The notes: generated from the letters alone by a model not told the origin. A stretch of 7,595 bases of DNA from Clostridia bacterium (GCA_030526935.1 JAUNBY010000144.1:1-7595), one strand, 5' to 3'. Shown: positions 1 through 7,192, counted from the stretch's first letter. Numbers and translations: made by a program.

Positions 1-536
1 ACACATACCCTCTGTACCTGAACAGGTTCAGGTTATACAACTATAACTGTTCAGTTGTCAATGTGTTGGTGTCGTCGGTAGGCCTCCCCCACGCATCGTA
101 ACTGTATTCAACCACGATGTTGCCATTGCCGTCAACTATTCCGACGATATCTCCTTGCAAATTGTGCAGGTAGGTATAGCGGATTCCATTGAAGTCCACC
201 ATCGCCGGGCGCGACTGCGCGTAGTAGAAGAAGTGCGGGTTGTTGCTGCACTTCTTTAGATGCGTTATCAGCTTGCCGTGCAAGGTCGTTAGCGGCGCAG
301 GAACGTAGCCGTTATTATATTAAACAAGCTATCCTTACCCCCGGCACGCTATAGCGAGTGCAGATAAGACAGTCGTTTGCATCATAGGTATAGTACGTGG
401 TTTTGGCTGCGCCGCCATATCCCTGAACAGTTATATACGAGAGTAAACCCGATGAGTTATCGTACTCGAGATTAGTTATGCGACCGGCCGCGTCGGCGAT
501 ATAGTCAGGCTTCCCCTCGATTGCGAGACAGGTGTT
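1..536 (-). pseudogene. decayed RHS/YD-repeat protein fragment, runs off left edge
   Basis: RHS/YD-repeat proteins are large, usually exported polymorphic-toxin or wall-associated shells built from tyrosine-aspartate repeats. Two pieces are visible in different frames. The first (536 down to about 318) reads NTCLAIEGKPDYIADAAGRI and goes on with YD-type units such as NLEYDNSSGLLSY and YYTYDAND, then meets TAA TAA at 317-312. The second, open from 319 downward, contains RYTYLHNLQGDIVGIVD and VVEYSYDAWGRP, the classic RHS core. It hits TAG at 43-41, yet the same frame continues past the stop as LFRYRGYV, the expected next RHS motif. A TAA at 539-537 closes the 5' side. No start codon with a ribosome binding site joins the pieces. 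The core continues leftward out of the window, where the C-terminal variable region would lie. I infer a pseudogene or silent cassette; sequencing errors could explain part of the damage. Confidence 0.8.
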
Positions 537-543
537 TTAGTAG

Positions 544-572
544 TTGACAATTGATAGTAAATAGTGGATAAT
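544..572 (+). promoter_or_regulatory. sigma-A type promoter for the three-gene operon
   Basis: TTGACA at 544-549 is a perfect -35 box and GATAAT at 567-572 matches the -10 consensus at five of six positions, with 17 bases between them. Transcription would begin near 579, giving a 5' leader of about 78 bases before the GTG at 657. It begins only a few bases after the RHS remnant ends. The surrounding AT-rich stretch has repeated TTGACA/TTGATA-like words, so it might also belong to a dispersed repeat. Confidence 0.65.
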
Positions 573-592
573 TATGGCACGAAGGATGAGCG

Positions 593-664
593 ATGTTACA
601 AGCAAGCCAACAGCGTATGATCGTATTATTAAATAGCTTTGAGGGGGGGGATAACGGTGGATAA
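593..664 (+). CDS. possible 23-aa leader peptide overlapping the first operon gene
   Basis: The frame starts with ATG at 593, preceded by GAAGGA (581-586) at a 6-base spacing, and encodes MLQASQQRMIVLLNSFEGG followed by DNGG and TAA at 662-664. It reads through the G8 tract (643-650) and ends inside the next gene, overlapping its GTG at 657, a layout compatible with translational coupling. A second tiny frame, ATG at 586 to TAG at 636 (16 codons), overlaps it but has almost no spacing from the same ribosome binding site. Neither peptide is recognised. A short frame like this can arise by chance; it is listed because it sits between the promoter and the first gene and has a well-placed binding site. 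Confidence 0.22.
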   Translation: MLQASQQRMIVLLNSFEGGDNGG

Positions 665-1283
665 AGCGCAGATAATAGCTCATTCCAAGACCTATATGGA
701 GTTGCTTTCGCAGGGAGTCGATCCTATCAGTAAACAGAGTATTGCAGACGATTCGGTGCTGGCTCAGCCGAGGCTTAAGAAGTGTTTCGCCTTCGTGTCG
801 GAAATACTCGCCGAATTGTTGGAGAATAATGGTTTTGTCGCGCTGACGCCTGATGCGGCGGAAAAATACACGATCGTGGAAAAGAAGGCCGCGTTTTCTT
901 TGAGTGATGAGCAAATACGCAATATATATGTATCTTCAAAGCCTGTTACGGTCAATATGTTACTCAAATGTATTAACAGAGTCGTTGACGTCAAGCGCAT
1001 GGATAAGCTTTCTGTGACCTCTGTAAACTCGTGGCTGGTATCAAACGGATATCTAATCGAAACCAAAGAACGCGCTTTCATCAATAAAACGGTTAGAAGG
1101 CCGTCAGATAAATCAATAGAAATCGGGCTCAGGGAACAGGAAGTGGTTGACGCGGCAACGGGGGAAGTGAAATATCAGATGGTATTTACTCAGCAGGCTC
1201 AGAGGTATATACTAAATCACCTGGACGAGATTGTAAAGAGTACTAGCGGAGAAAAGACTGCGAGGAATAAATATGGATATTGA
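657..1283 (+). CDS. uncharacterised 208-aa protein, probable C-terminal winged-helix-like domain
   Basis: I cannot assign a named family. The N-terminal part (residues 1-60) has the pattern LLSQGVDPISKQSIADDSVL followed by QPRLKKCFAFVSEIL, which resembles an opening seen in clostridial proteins with 'NGxxPxTGExLxxDSxL...' wording. The C-terminal part (about 80-200) is rich in helices and contains LSVTSVNSWLVSNGYLIE and later QAQRYILNHLDEI, suggesting a helix-turn-helix or winged-helix fold with a GY turn. No signal peptide or membrane segment is seen. I chose GTG 657 because a G-rich Shine-Dalgarno (GAGGGGGGGG, 641-650) ends 6 bases before it; the in-frame TTG at 639 lies upstream of that site and would add six residues. 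The stop overlaps the next gene by 11 bases, so it is probably translated with the SWIM protein. A DNA- or RNA-binding regulator is possible but is inference. Confidence 0.8.
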   Translation: MDKAQIIAHSKTYMELLSQGVDPISKQSIADDSVLAQPRLKKCFAFVSEILAELLENNGFVALTPDAAEKYTIVEKKAAFSLSDEQIRNIYVSSKPVTVNMLLKCINRVVDVKRMDKLSVTSVNSWLVSNGYLIETKERAFINKTVRRPSDKSIEIGLREQEVVDAATGEVKYQMVFTQQAQRYILNHLDEIVKSTSGEKTARNKYGY

Positions 1284-2973
1284 TTCACTGTTGATGGAAT
1301 TTGACGATGAGGTTGTCGATCGGGGCAGGGCGTATTATTGGGATGGGCGAGTTATGCGTTTGGAGGAATTGACGCCCGGAAAGTTCAAGGCGTCTGTCGC
1401 GGGGTCAAAGTCGTATGACGTGACGATTGAACGGTGTCCGAACGGCGCCGTAAAGTATGGATGTAATTGCCCTTATTGGAACGCGCCATTATGTAAACAT
1501 GTAGTAGCGGTGCTGCTTTCGATTGACGCCGGGGAGTATGAGAAGAAAGACGGTGCGCAATCGCCCGGGGAGGAACTTGACCCGCTTTCAGAGGAGGCTC
1601 TTGGCGCTTTGCCCGCGAGTCGATTAGCCAGGCTTTTGTTTGAATTAGCGAGCGATTATCCCGAGACAGTAAATTGGCTACGGGCGAAGCTCAGCGAACG
1701 CAAGGACGATATCAGGGCGTACAGGGACTTAATTCAAGACGGCATTATTTCACAGATGGAGCACGGATATGTGCCATTTGATCGCGTATACGACGCGTTA
1801 CGAGGCGCGTGGGCAGCGGTCGACCACCTTGATGAACTGGCGCGCGAAGGTGATTATGAGCACACTTTGGAATTTGCCGAAATGATCATCACCGAAGTGT
1901 CGAAGCTTAGCGAGTGCTCGGAAGAAGAGGGTGATGTGGACGGCGTCATCGAACAGTGCATGAATTGGAGTAAAGTGACATATGAAAACCGGATTTGCAA
2001 TGAAAGCGAAGCCGTTCAGACAAAATTCTTCCATTACCTGATCGAATGGATACGCAACTCTGAAATGTTAGATTGGTGGATGCCCGATTGCAACCCGATT
2101 GATATATGCATTCGTATCGCGGATACAATTCCGGCGCTTCGCGACGAGGTGATGGATTTCTATGGCGACAAAATGAACATTGACGATAGCCACTCTGATG
2201 GTGTATGGGATTGTAGCCTTGAAAGTGCGCAAAGCGCATATCAGTCGTTGCTTCTACAATGGAAGGGTAAAGAAGCGGCGATCCAATTTGCCCATGAGCA
2301 TTTGAACAACGATAGTTTATGCAAATTTCTGTTTGAAAACGCGTTGGAAAAGGAGCATTATCAGGAAGCCCTTTCACTGTGCGGGCAAGCGGAAGACCGC
2401 GCTCAAGGGCTTTCTCATCTGTACACTGTAAAGGAATGGAAACACAGGCGGTACGAGGTTTATCAACGCATGGGCTTAGAAGCTGAACAACGCGCGCTGG
2501 GCGAGGAACTGCTTTTATCCGGTGAAACTGAGTATTATAAAAAACTCGAAAGGCTTTATACGGCGCAGCAATGGCGTCAAAAACGTCAGGAACTGCTTGA
2601 GTCCCTAAAGATAAGTCGATATGCCAATACAACTTATATCAACGTCATCATAGACGACGGTGATAAACCGAGGATACTCGACTACGTCAGGGAATACCCG
2701 GATAATATATTTAGTCTGTACCAGTATCTATTACCGGAATACGAAAACGAGGTTAAGGAATTATTCCGTGTCGTTCTGAGACGCAACGCGGAAAACGCGT
2801 CGGATCGCACGGGCTATAGAGGCGTATGCTGGCAAATCTACTCATACTGTCAAGTGTGCGGAACAGAGAACGCCGCAGCCATAATAGCCGAGTTGAGAAT
2901 GGCTTATCCGCGCAGGCGCGCGTTTCAAGATGAGTTGAGAAAAATAACCCAAAAAATAAATGAAGGGAAATAA
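1273..2973 (+). CDS. SWIM zinc-finger protein with helical C-terminal region
   Basis: The 566-residue product carries a SWIM zinc-binding motif, CxCx7CxH, at Cys64, Cys66, Cys74 and His76 (GCNCPYWNAPLCKHVVAVLL). It is preceded by the usual SWIM-family lead-in, RGRAYYWDGRVMRLEEL (residues 17-33), and a short beta-rich segment. SWIM domains bind DNA or proteins and are often found with SNF2 helicases, but no helicase motifs occur here. Residues about 105-560 are almost entirely amphipathic helix. Around 340-450 the pattern, with phrases such as HYQEALSLCGQAEDRAQGL and YYKKLERLYTAQQWRQK, looks like a TPR-type solenoid suited to protein contacts. ATG 1273 has GAGGA at 1262-1266 with 6-base spacing and lies inside the end of the preceding gene. 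The protein is probably cytoplasmic, with no signal peptide. The zinc-finger assignment is firm; the cellular role is unknown. Confidence 0.9.
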   Translation: MDIDSLLMEFDDEVVDRGRAYYWDGRVMRLEELTPGKFKASVAGSKSYDVTIERCPNGAVKYGCNCPYWNAPLCKHVVAVLLSIDAGEYEKKDGAQSPGEELDPLSEEALGALPASRLARLLFELASDYPETVNWLRAKLSERKDDIRAYRDLIQDGIISQMEHGYVPFDRVYDALRGAWAAVDHLDELAREGDYEHTLEFAEMIITEVSKLSECSEEEGDVDGVIEQCMNWSKVTYENRICNESEAVQTKFFHYLIEWIRNSEMLDWWMPDCNPIDICIRIADTIPALRDEVMDFYGDKMNIDDSHSDGVWDCSLESAQSAYQSLLLQWKGKEAAIQFAHEHLNNDSLCKFLFENALEKEHYQEALSLCGQAEDRAQGLSHLYTVKEWKHRRYEVYQRMGLEAEQRALGEELLLSGETEYYKKLERLYTAQQWRQKRQELLESLKISRYANTTYINVIIDDGDKPRILDYVREYPDNIFSLYQYLLPEYENEVKELFRVVLRRNAENASDRTGYRGVCWQIYSYCQVCGTENAAAIIAELRMAYPRRRAFQDELRKITQKINEGK

Positions 2974-2975
2974 AA

Positions 2976-3290
2976 ATGAGCACGAATGAGATATTGAATC
3001 AACAAGTAAAGGAGTTAACGCTTCTTCTTATGTATCTGACATCATGGGAAGAGAACCCCTTTTGGGAAACAGGTCTTCGCGGGAAAACGCGTCAGCTGCC
3101 GCCGGAGCTAGCTGCCTATACTTATCGTAAGTGCTGGAAAGGCTATGATTTTGACGTTTTAAATGAACTGACAGACGAAGGGCTTGTTGATGCCAGAGGC
3201 AAGAACAAATCCGCGACTTTCACCGATGAGGGCGAAGAGCGAGCGCTCGATATTGCGCGGAAGTTCAATATCAATATTCCACAGACGTGA
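2976..3290 (+). CDS. DUF6429-like small protein
   Basis: This 104-aa protein has the layout I associate with DUF6429: an N-terminal helix ELTLLLMYLTSWEE (residues 13-26), a central WKGYDFDVLNELTDEGLV (54-71), a KNKSATFTDEGEERA segment (76-90) and a short helical end. The order helix, 'DVLNELTDEGLV', basic turn, 'TFTDEG' resembles a small winged-helix fold in which the last motif follows the wing; that fold is inference. The family has no established function that I know of. ATG 2976 comes 2 bases after the SWIM gene stop and has AAGGGA at 2963-2968 inside the end of that gene, so the two are tightly linked in one transcript. No signal or membrane segment is present. Family assignment is from memory of the motif pattern and should be tested by profile search. 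Confidence 0.8.
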   Translation: MSTNEILNQQVKELTLLLMYLTSWEENPFWETGLRGKTRQLPPELAAYTYRKCWKGYDFDVLNELTDEGLVDARGKNKSATFTDEGEERALDIARKFNINIPQT

Positions 3291-3386
3291 ATACGTGTTG
3301 TATGCGGGCGTCATTTCGCTTTCCGGGTTTACATATGAGGAGAACTCAGATATACGCACGTTGCCGCGCCAGTCCTTCAGTCATAA

Positions 3387-3431
3387 AGTAAAATACCGCC
3401 GGCGCGGCTGTGGCGTGCACACCGCGCCGGC
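3387..3431 (-). terminator. probable intrinsic terminator after pheT
   Basis: Two perfect 10-base arms, GCCGGCGCGG (3398-3407) and CCGCGCCGGC (3422-3431), enclose a 14-base loop that can itself pair TGTG with CACA. Read on the minus strand, the stem is followed by GGTATTTTACTTTA, a broken U-rich tract, about 50 bases beyond the pheT stop. On the plus strand the sequence after the stem is not U-rich, so it is a poorer terminator for the opposing operon, although the hairpin might still slow that polymerase. Confidence 0.6.
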
Positions 3432-3482
3432 TGGCAAAATCCGGTACGCTCAAACCCCGTTAACTACGCACAACCGCGGCCC

Positions 3483-5858
3483 TCATCTGAGTTTTGCGCC
3501 GAACTGTTTGGATACCGCATCAAGTATCGAGTCTATGGATTTATTTACCTCGGCTTCCGTAAGCGTCCTGTCCATAGCGCGGAAATTAAGCGTAAAGGCC
3601 AACGACTTGTTGTCAAGTCCCACCTGCGCCCCTGTATATATATCAAACAGCGCTATGGATTCGAGGGTCTTTCCTCCGGCCTTTTTCATGGCGTCCATCA
3701 CGGGACCCGCGCAGACGCCCTTATCCATCACAAGCGCAAGGTCGCGGTTTACGCTTGGAAATTTTGGAAGCGGGCGCACGTCGGAAAGGGGCTTTGAAGC
3801 CGCCATTACAGCGGCGACGTCCAATTGAGCCGCATATACCCTCGTACCCTCTATACCGAACGCCTCGGCGACGTCGGGATGGATTTCGCCTAAAGAGCCG
3901 ATCTCAACGCCATCGGCTGTAAGTATGGCTTTTCGTCCCGGGTGGAATACCTCGCGCCTGCCGGGAACGACTTTCGCTTCAATGCCGAATGTCGCGAGAA
4001 GGCAACAACAGGCGTCCTTTATCGAATAAAAATCCGTTTTATCGCCGTACATACCGAGACAAACGGTGGTTTTTTCATTGGGAAGCTCGTTCGCCTGCGC
4101 GGGTATAAACACCTGCGACAGCTCGAAAAGTCTGCCTTCCGGGTTTCCGCGATTGATGTTTGTGCTTAGCGTGTTGAGCATTGACGGTATAAGCGTCGTG
4201 CGCATTACCGAGGTATCCTCGCCCAGCGGATTTTGCAGCACTATGGGCGCTACATCGTCAAGGCGCGACACGGTAAGCCATTTGGGGCTTATGAACGAGA
4301 AGTTCAGCGCCTCGAAAAAGCCCATTGCAACAAGGCCCCTCTTTATTTTGTCGGATATAATCTGATTTTCGCTTCTCATTCCCGCCATGGTTTCTCCGAC
4401 CATAAGCGTTGAAGGTATGTGCTCATAGCCGTTCATCCTCAGTATCTCCTCCGCGAGATCGGCGAAGGTATCTATATCGGTTCTCCAGTCGGGAGCGGTT
4501 GCCGTAAGCATATCGCCGTCGAGCGCTACGTCAAAGAATAGCCTCTGCAGTATATCGGCCATTTCCTCGCCGGTAAGATTTGTAGATATAAGCGAATTTA
4601 TCTTCTCGACGCTCGCCTTTATCGGCGGGTTTATGACGGGATTGGGATAGTGGTCGTAGCTTCCCTTTACAACCTCGCCGCACTCGAGCATATTGACCAG
4701 CATACACGCGCGTTCGAGCGCCTCCATCGTCGTCGCCGGCGCGACTCCCTTCTCAAAGCGCCCCGATGCCTCCGTGCGAATGCCCAGCGCGCGGGAGGTC
4801 ATGCGTATATTTGCGTAGTTGAAAGCCGCCGCTTCGAAAAGCACCTCTTTCGTATTTTCGGTTATCTCCGATTCCTCGCCGCCCATAACGCCGGCAAGCC
4901 CCGTCGCCTTCTCGTGGTCGGCTATCACGAGCATCGATTCGTTTAAATCGTAAAGCTTCCCGTCGAGCGTCGTAAGCGTCTCGTCCTTATTGGCGCGCCT
5001 TACGATTATCATGTGATCTTTCACCTTGTCGAGGTCGAAAGCGTGCATGGGATGTCCGGTTTCGAGCATGACAAAGTTGGTTATATCAACTATGTTGTTT
5101 ATTGGCCGCACTCCGGCGGCGTGGAGAAACTTCCTCATCCACATGGGAGAAGGGGCGATCTTTACGTTCTTGATGACGCGCGCGCAGTAGCGGGGACACA
5201 GTTCGTCATCCAGCACTTTCACCTGCGCGTAGTCGCCGAATTCCTCCTCGCCTGCTTCTTCGACCTGTATTTCGGGCATTACGCATCTTTCGTCCAACAC
5301 CGCGCTAGTCTCTCGGGCGAGGTTCCATATGGACAGGCAATCGGGACGGTTGGCCAGTATTTCAAAATCGACCGTCGTGTCGTCGACGCCTAATATTTCC
5401 CTTGCGTCCGTTCCCGGAGCATAGTCCTCGTTTATTACGAGTATGCCCTTGTCGCCGCAGTGGGGGTAGAGTCCTTCGGGTATGCCAAGCTCGGGTCCGG
5501 AGCATATCATGCCGTTTGACACTACTCCCCTGAGCTTGCCCTTTTTAATGACGACGCCTCCCGGCAGATGCGCCCCGCTGAGCGCGACCGGCACGAGTTG
5601 TCCCTTCGCGACGTTTGGCGCTCCGCAGACTATCGTCACGGGTTCGTCGCTTCCGACGTCCACCAGGCATACGCTCAAGTGGTCGGAATCGGGATGCTTT
5701 TCGCAGGAAAGTACCCTTCCGGCGACTACGCCCGTAAATCCGGCGACGTCCGTAACTTCCTCGACTCCGGTTCCGGTCATGACCATTTTGTTGGCGTATT
5801 CTTCCGCCGTCATATCAATATCGACGTATTCCCTTAGCCATTTTATTGGCGCTTTCAT
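3483..5858 (-). CDS. pheT: phenylalanyl-tRNA synthetase beta subunit
   Basis: PheT is the large subunit of the cytoplasmic alpha2-beta2 enzyme that attaches phenylalanine to tRNA-Phe; it binds the tRNA and edits mischarged Tyr-tRNA. The 791-residue length is normal for the bacterial family. In order: an N-terminal EMAP-like tRNA-binding domain (about 40-150, with HPDSDHLSVCLVDVG), the B3/B4 editing domain (about 210-380, with GVRPINNIVDITNFVMLETG, HPMHAFD and GLAGVMGGEE), the B5 domain (about 405-475, ending near DWRTDIDTFADLAEEILR), a catalytic-like core (about 480-690), and the C-terminal ferredoxin-fold anticodon-binding domain (about 700-790, with KFPSVNRDLALVMDKGV). ATG 5858 has an excellent AAGGGAGG at 5867-5874 with 8-base spacing, lying immediately after the pheS stop. 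It is intact and co-transcribed with pheS under T-box control. Confidence 0.98.
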   Translation of the reverse strand: MKAPIKWLREYVDIDMTAEEYANKMVMTGTGVEEVTDVAGFTGVVAGRVLSCEKHPDSDHLSVCLVDVGSDEPVTIVCGAPNVAKGQLVPVALSGAHLPGGVVIKKGKLRGVVSNGMICSGPELGIPEGLYPHCGDKGILVINEDYAPGTDAREILGVDDTTVDFEILANRPDCLSIWNLARETSAVLDERCVMPEIQVEEAGEEEFGDYAQVKVLDDELCPRYCARVIKNVKIAPSPMWMRKFLHAAGVRPINNIVDITNFVMLETGHPMHAFDLDKVKDHMIIVRRANKDETLTTLDGKLYDLNESMLVIADHEKATGLAGVMGGEESEITENTKEVLFEAAAFNYANIRMTSRALGIRTEASGRFEKGVAPATTMEALERACMLVNMLECGEVVKGSYDHYPNPVINPPIKASVEKINSLISTNLTGEEMADILQRLFFDVALDGDMLTATAPDWRTDIDTFADLAEEILRMNGYEHIPSTLMVGETMAGMRSENQIISDKIKRGLVAMGFFEALNFSFISPKWLTVSRLDDVAPIVLQNPLGEDTSVMRTTLIPSMLNTLSTNINRGNPEGRLFELSQVFIPAQANELPNEKTTVCLGMYGDKTDFYSIKDACCCLLATFGIEAKVVPGRREVFHPGRKAILTADGVEIGSLGEIHPDVAEAFGIEGTRVYAAQLDVAAVMAASKPLSDVRPLPKFPSVNRDLALVMDKGVCAGPVMDAMKKAGGKTLESIALFDIYTGAQVGLDNKSLAFTLNFRAMDRTLTEAEVNKSIDSILDAVSKQFGAKLR

Positions 5859-5875
5859 TTTATCTGCCTCCCTTT

Positions 5876-6898
5876 CTACCTGAACTGGCCGAGGAATCTG
5901 AGGTCGTTTTCGTACAAATAGCGCATATCGGGTATATTATAGCGCAAAAGCGACAGCCTCTCGATGCCCATTCCGAACGCGAAGCCGGAATACTTAGTGG
6001 AATCTATGCCGCAAAGATCCAATACCTTTGGGTTTATCATACCGCTTCCCAAGACCTCTATCCAGCCCGTACCCTTGCACATTCTGCAGCCCTTGCCCTT
6101 GCAGTTCGCACAGGTAAGGTCGATTTCGGCGGAAGGCTCGGTAAACGGGAAAAATGACGGCCTGAAACGCGTCGATACGCCCGGTCCGTACAATCTTCTC
6201 GCGAACGTGTCCATGGTTCCCTTAAGGTCGCCTATGGATATGTTTTCGTCGATGACGAGCCCCTCTATCTGGTGGAAAACCGGGGAGTGAGTGGCGTCCA
6301 CCTCGTCGGAGCGATAGACCCTTCCGGGGCTGACTATGCGAAGAGGGGGCTTGCGGGTCGTCATAACTCTCGCCTGAACGGGCGATGTATGCGTTCTAAG
6401 TACTATGTTTTCGTCTATATAGAACGTATCCTGCGCGTCGCGCGCCGGGTGATTTTTAGGTATATTCAACAATTCGAAGTTGTAGTGATCGTATTCGACC
6501 TCAACGCCCTCGACAACCTCGAAGCCCATTCCGACAAATATATCGAGGAGATCTTCCAGAACTATGCTGTTCGGGTGAAGAGCGCCCTGCGAGCGCGTCT
6601 TTCCGGGAAGAGTAACGTCTATGGCCTCCCTTTCGAGACGTTGTGACTTTTCCAATTCCTTCAGCGCTTCCATTCGCTCGCTAATGGCGTTTTCGAGCTT
6701 TTGGCGTATGTCGTTGACCATCTGCCCCATTATGGGCCTTTCATCGCTCGGGAGCTTGCCCATTCCCCTCAGAATGCCGGTAAGCTCGCCCTTTTTACCC
6801 ATGACGCGAACGCGCAACTGTTCGAGCGCCGACGTGTCCCTTATTTCCTTCAGCTGTTCCAGAGTTCGCTCGCGAATAGACGCAAGTTCTTCCTTCAT
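5876..6898 (-). CDS. pheS: phenylalanyl-tRNA synthetase alpha subunit
   Basis: PheS is the class II catalytic subunit that activates phenylalanine with ATP and transfers it to tRNA-Phe. The 340-aa product has an N-terminal helical coiled-coil arm (about 1-90), then HPNSIVLEDLLDIFVGMGFE (motif 1 region, 108-127), GRVYRSDEVDATHSPVFHQ (motif 2, 192-210), FPFTEPSAEID (250-260) and FAFGMGIERLSLLRY (motif 3, 306-320). Ala307 corresponds to the residue whose Gly form relaxes substrate choice in E. coli, so the normal Phe-selective form is predicted. A four-cysteine insert at 263, 266, 271 and 274 (CANCKGKGCRMCKGTGW) could bind a metal and is seen in many bacterial PheS. I chose ATG 6898 because GGGAGGG (6907-6913) lies 8 bases upstream; the longer in-frame TTG at 6916 would place that binding site inside the gene. 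pheT begins 17 bases after the stop. Confidence 0.98.
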   Translation of the reverse strand: MKEELASIRERTLEQLKEIRDTSALEQLRVRVMGKKGELTGILRGMGKLPSDERPIMGQMVNDIRQKLENAISERMEALKELEKSQRLEREAIDVTLPGKTRSQGALHPNSIVLEDLLDIFVGMGFEVVEGVEVEYDHYNFELLNIPKNHPARDAQDTFYIDENIVLRTHTSPVQARVMTTRKPPLRIVSPGRVYRSDEVDATHSPVFHQIEGLVIDENISIGDLKGTMDTFARRLYGPGVSTRFRPSFFPFTEPSAEIDLTCANCKGKGCRMCKGTGWIEVLGSGMINPKVLDLCGIDSTKYSGFAFGMGIERLSLLRYNIPDMRYLYENDLRFLGQFR

Positions 6899-6914
6899 GA
6901 CATATATCCCTCCC

Positions 6915-6945
6915 AAAAAAATACTCGCCCCTTAAAGGGGCGAGT
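6915..6945 (-). terminator. T-box intrinsic terminator upstream of pheS
   Basis: On the minus strand ACTCGCCCC and GGGGCGAGT (9-base perfect arms, 6945-6937 and 6931-6923) enclose a TTTAA loop and are followed by A then seven T. The pheS ribosome binding site starts immediately after the T run. This is the off-state hairpin of the T-box leader; pairing of the T-box sequence in the antiterminator would prevent its formation when uncharged tRNA-Phe is bound. Confidence 0.93.
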
Positions 6946-7157
6946 TAATCGCTGTACCACCCAATATACGCTCGCGGCATACGCCTTAAAGCCTCAAGCC
7001 CTATAACGCGGGCTAATTCGTTCCAGCCTAATTGAATCCGTTCAGCCGGACAACTCGGGAATGAACTTCGCCGATCTATCAGCCCGCGCACTTTCAGCCA
7101 ATGATGCGCGTCTCTTTCGACATCTTTAATCGGTTACTCTTTCCGTCAACGCCGTTT
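6915..7157 (-). promoter_or_regulatory. T-box riboswitch (tRNA-Phe) controlling pheST
   Basis: The leader, about 240 nt, carries the T-box core GGGTGGTACAGCG (6963-6951); its TGGT can pair with the ACCA end of uncharged tRNA. Stem I is supported by an AGAGTAA motif near its base, a CCGAT/ATCGG helix (7133-7129 with 7075-7071), a distal CGCGCA/TGCGCG hairpin (7110-7105 with 7090-7085), and an apical GGCTGAAAG loop. The specifier region reads GAAGTTCATTCCCGAG; the TTC at 7065-7063, followed by A, is the Phe codon expected for a pheS leader. A terminator closes the element just before the pheS ribosome binding site. Phe shortage, sensed as uncharged tRNA-Phe, is therefore expected to raise pheST transcription. 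Exact stem boundaries were judged by eye. Confidence 0.93.
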
Positions 7158-7163
7158 GACGGG

Positions 7164-7192
7164 ATTATATCATGCCGGGCAGGACATTGCAA
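7164..7192 (-). promoter_or_regulatory. promoter of the pheS-pheT operon
   Basis: On the minus strand, TTGCAA (7192-7187, four of six -35 positions) is followed after exactly 17 bases by a perfect TATAAT (7169-7164). TGA directly before it gives the extended TGnTATAAT form. Transcription would begin near 7157, at the base of the T-box leader. It lies between the SpoIIP remnant and the T-box, so pheST need not depend on upstream transcription. Confidence 0.85.

Noticed and set aside
41..43. Stop-codon recoding: TAG read as an amino acid in the RHS frame
   Set aside because: The pheS gene itself uses TAG as its stop, and the RHS piece has other stops and a frame shift, so decay or error is simpler.
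639..656. Upstream TTG start for the first cassette gene
   Set aside because: It lies on the 5' side of the G-rich ribosome binding site, so GTG 657 fits better.
537..1084. Minus-strand frames 537-914 and 764-1084 opposite the first cassette gene
   Set aside because: They are antisense to the coupled operon gene and show only low-complexity leucine and serine content.
1946..2632. 228-codon open frame on the minus strand inside the SWIM gene
   Set aside because: It is fully antisense to a gene with a clear zinc motif and good ribosome binding site; its composition looks like a reverse-frame shadow and it has no recognisable motif.
3184..3828. 214-codon plus-strand frame spanning the end of the DUF6429-like gene, the spacer and the end of pheT
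   Set aside because: It crosses the pheT terminator hairpin and the antisense of the anticodon-binding domain, and shows no domain pattern.
5013..5393. Plus-strand open frames opposite pheT and pheS, including this one and others at 4650-4946, 5482-5883 and 6272-6646
   Set aside because: They lie opposite highly conserved synthetase domains; high GC in the third codon position commonly opens such frames.
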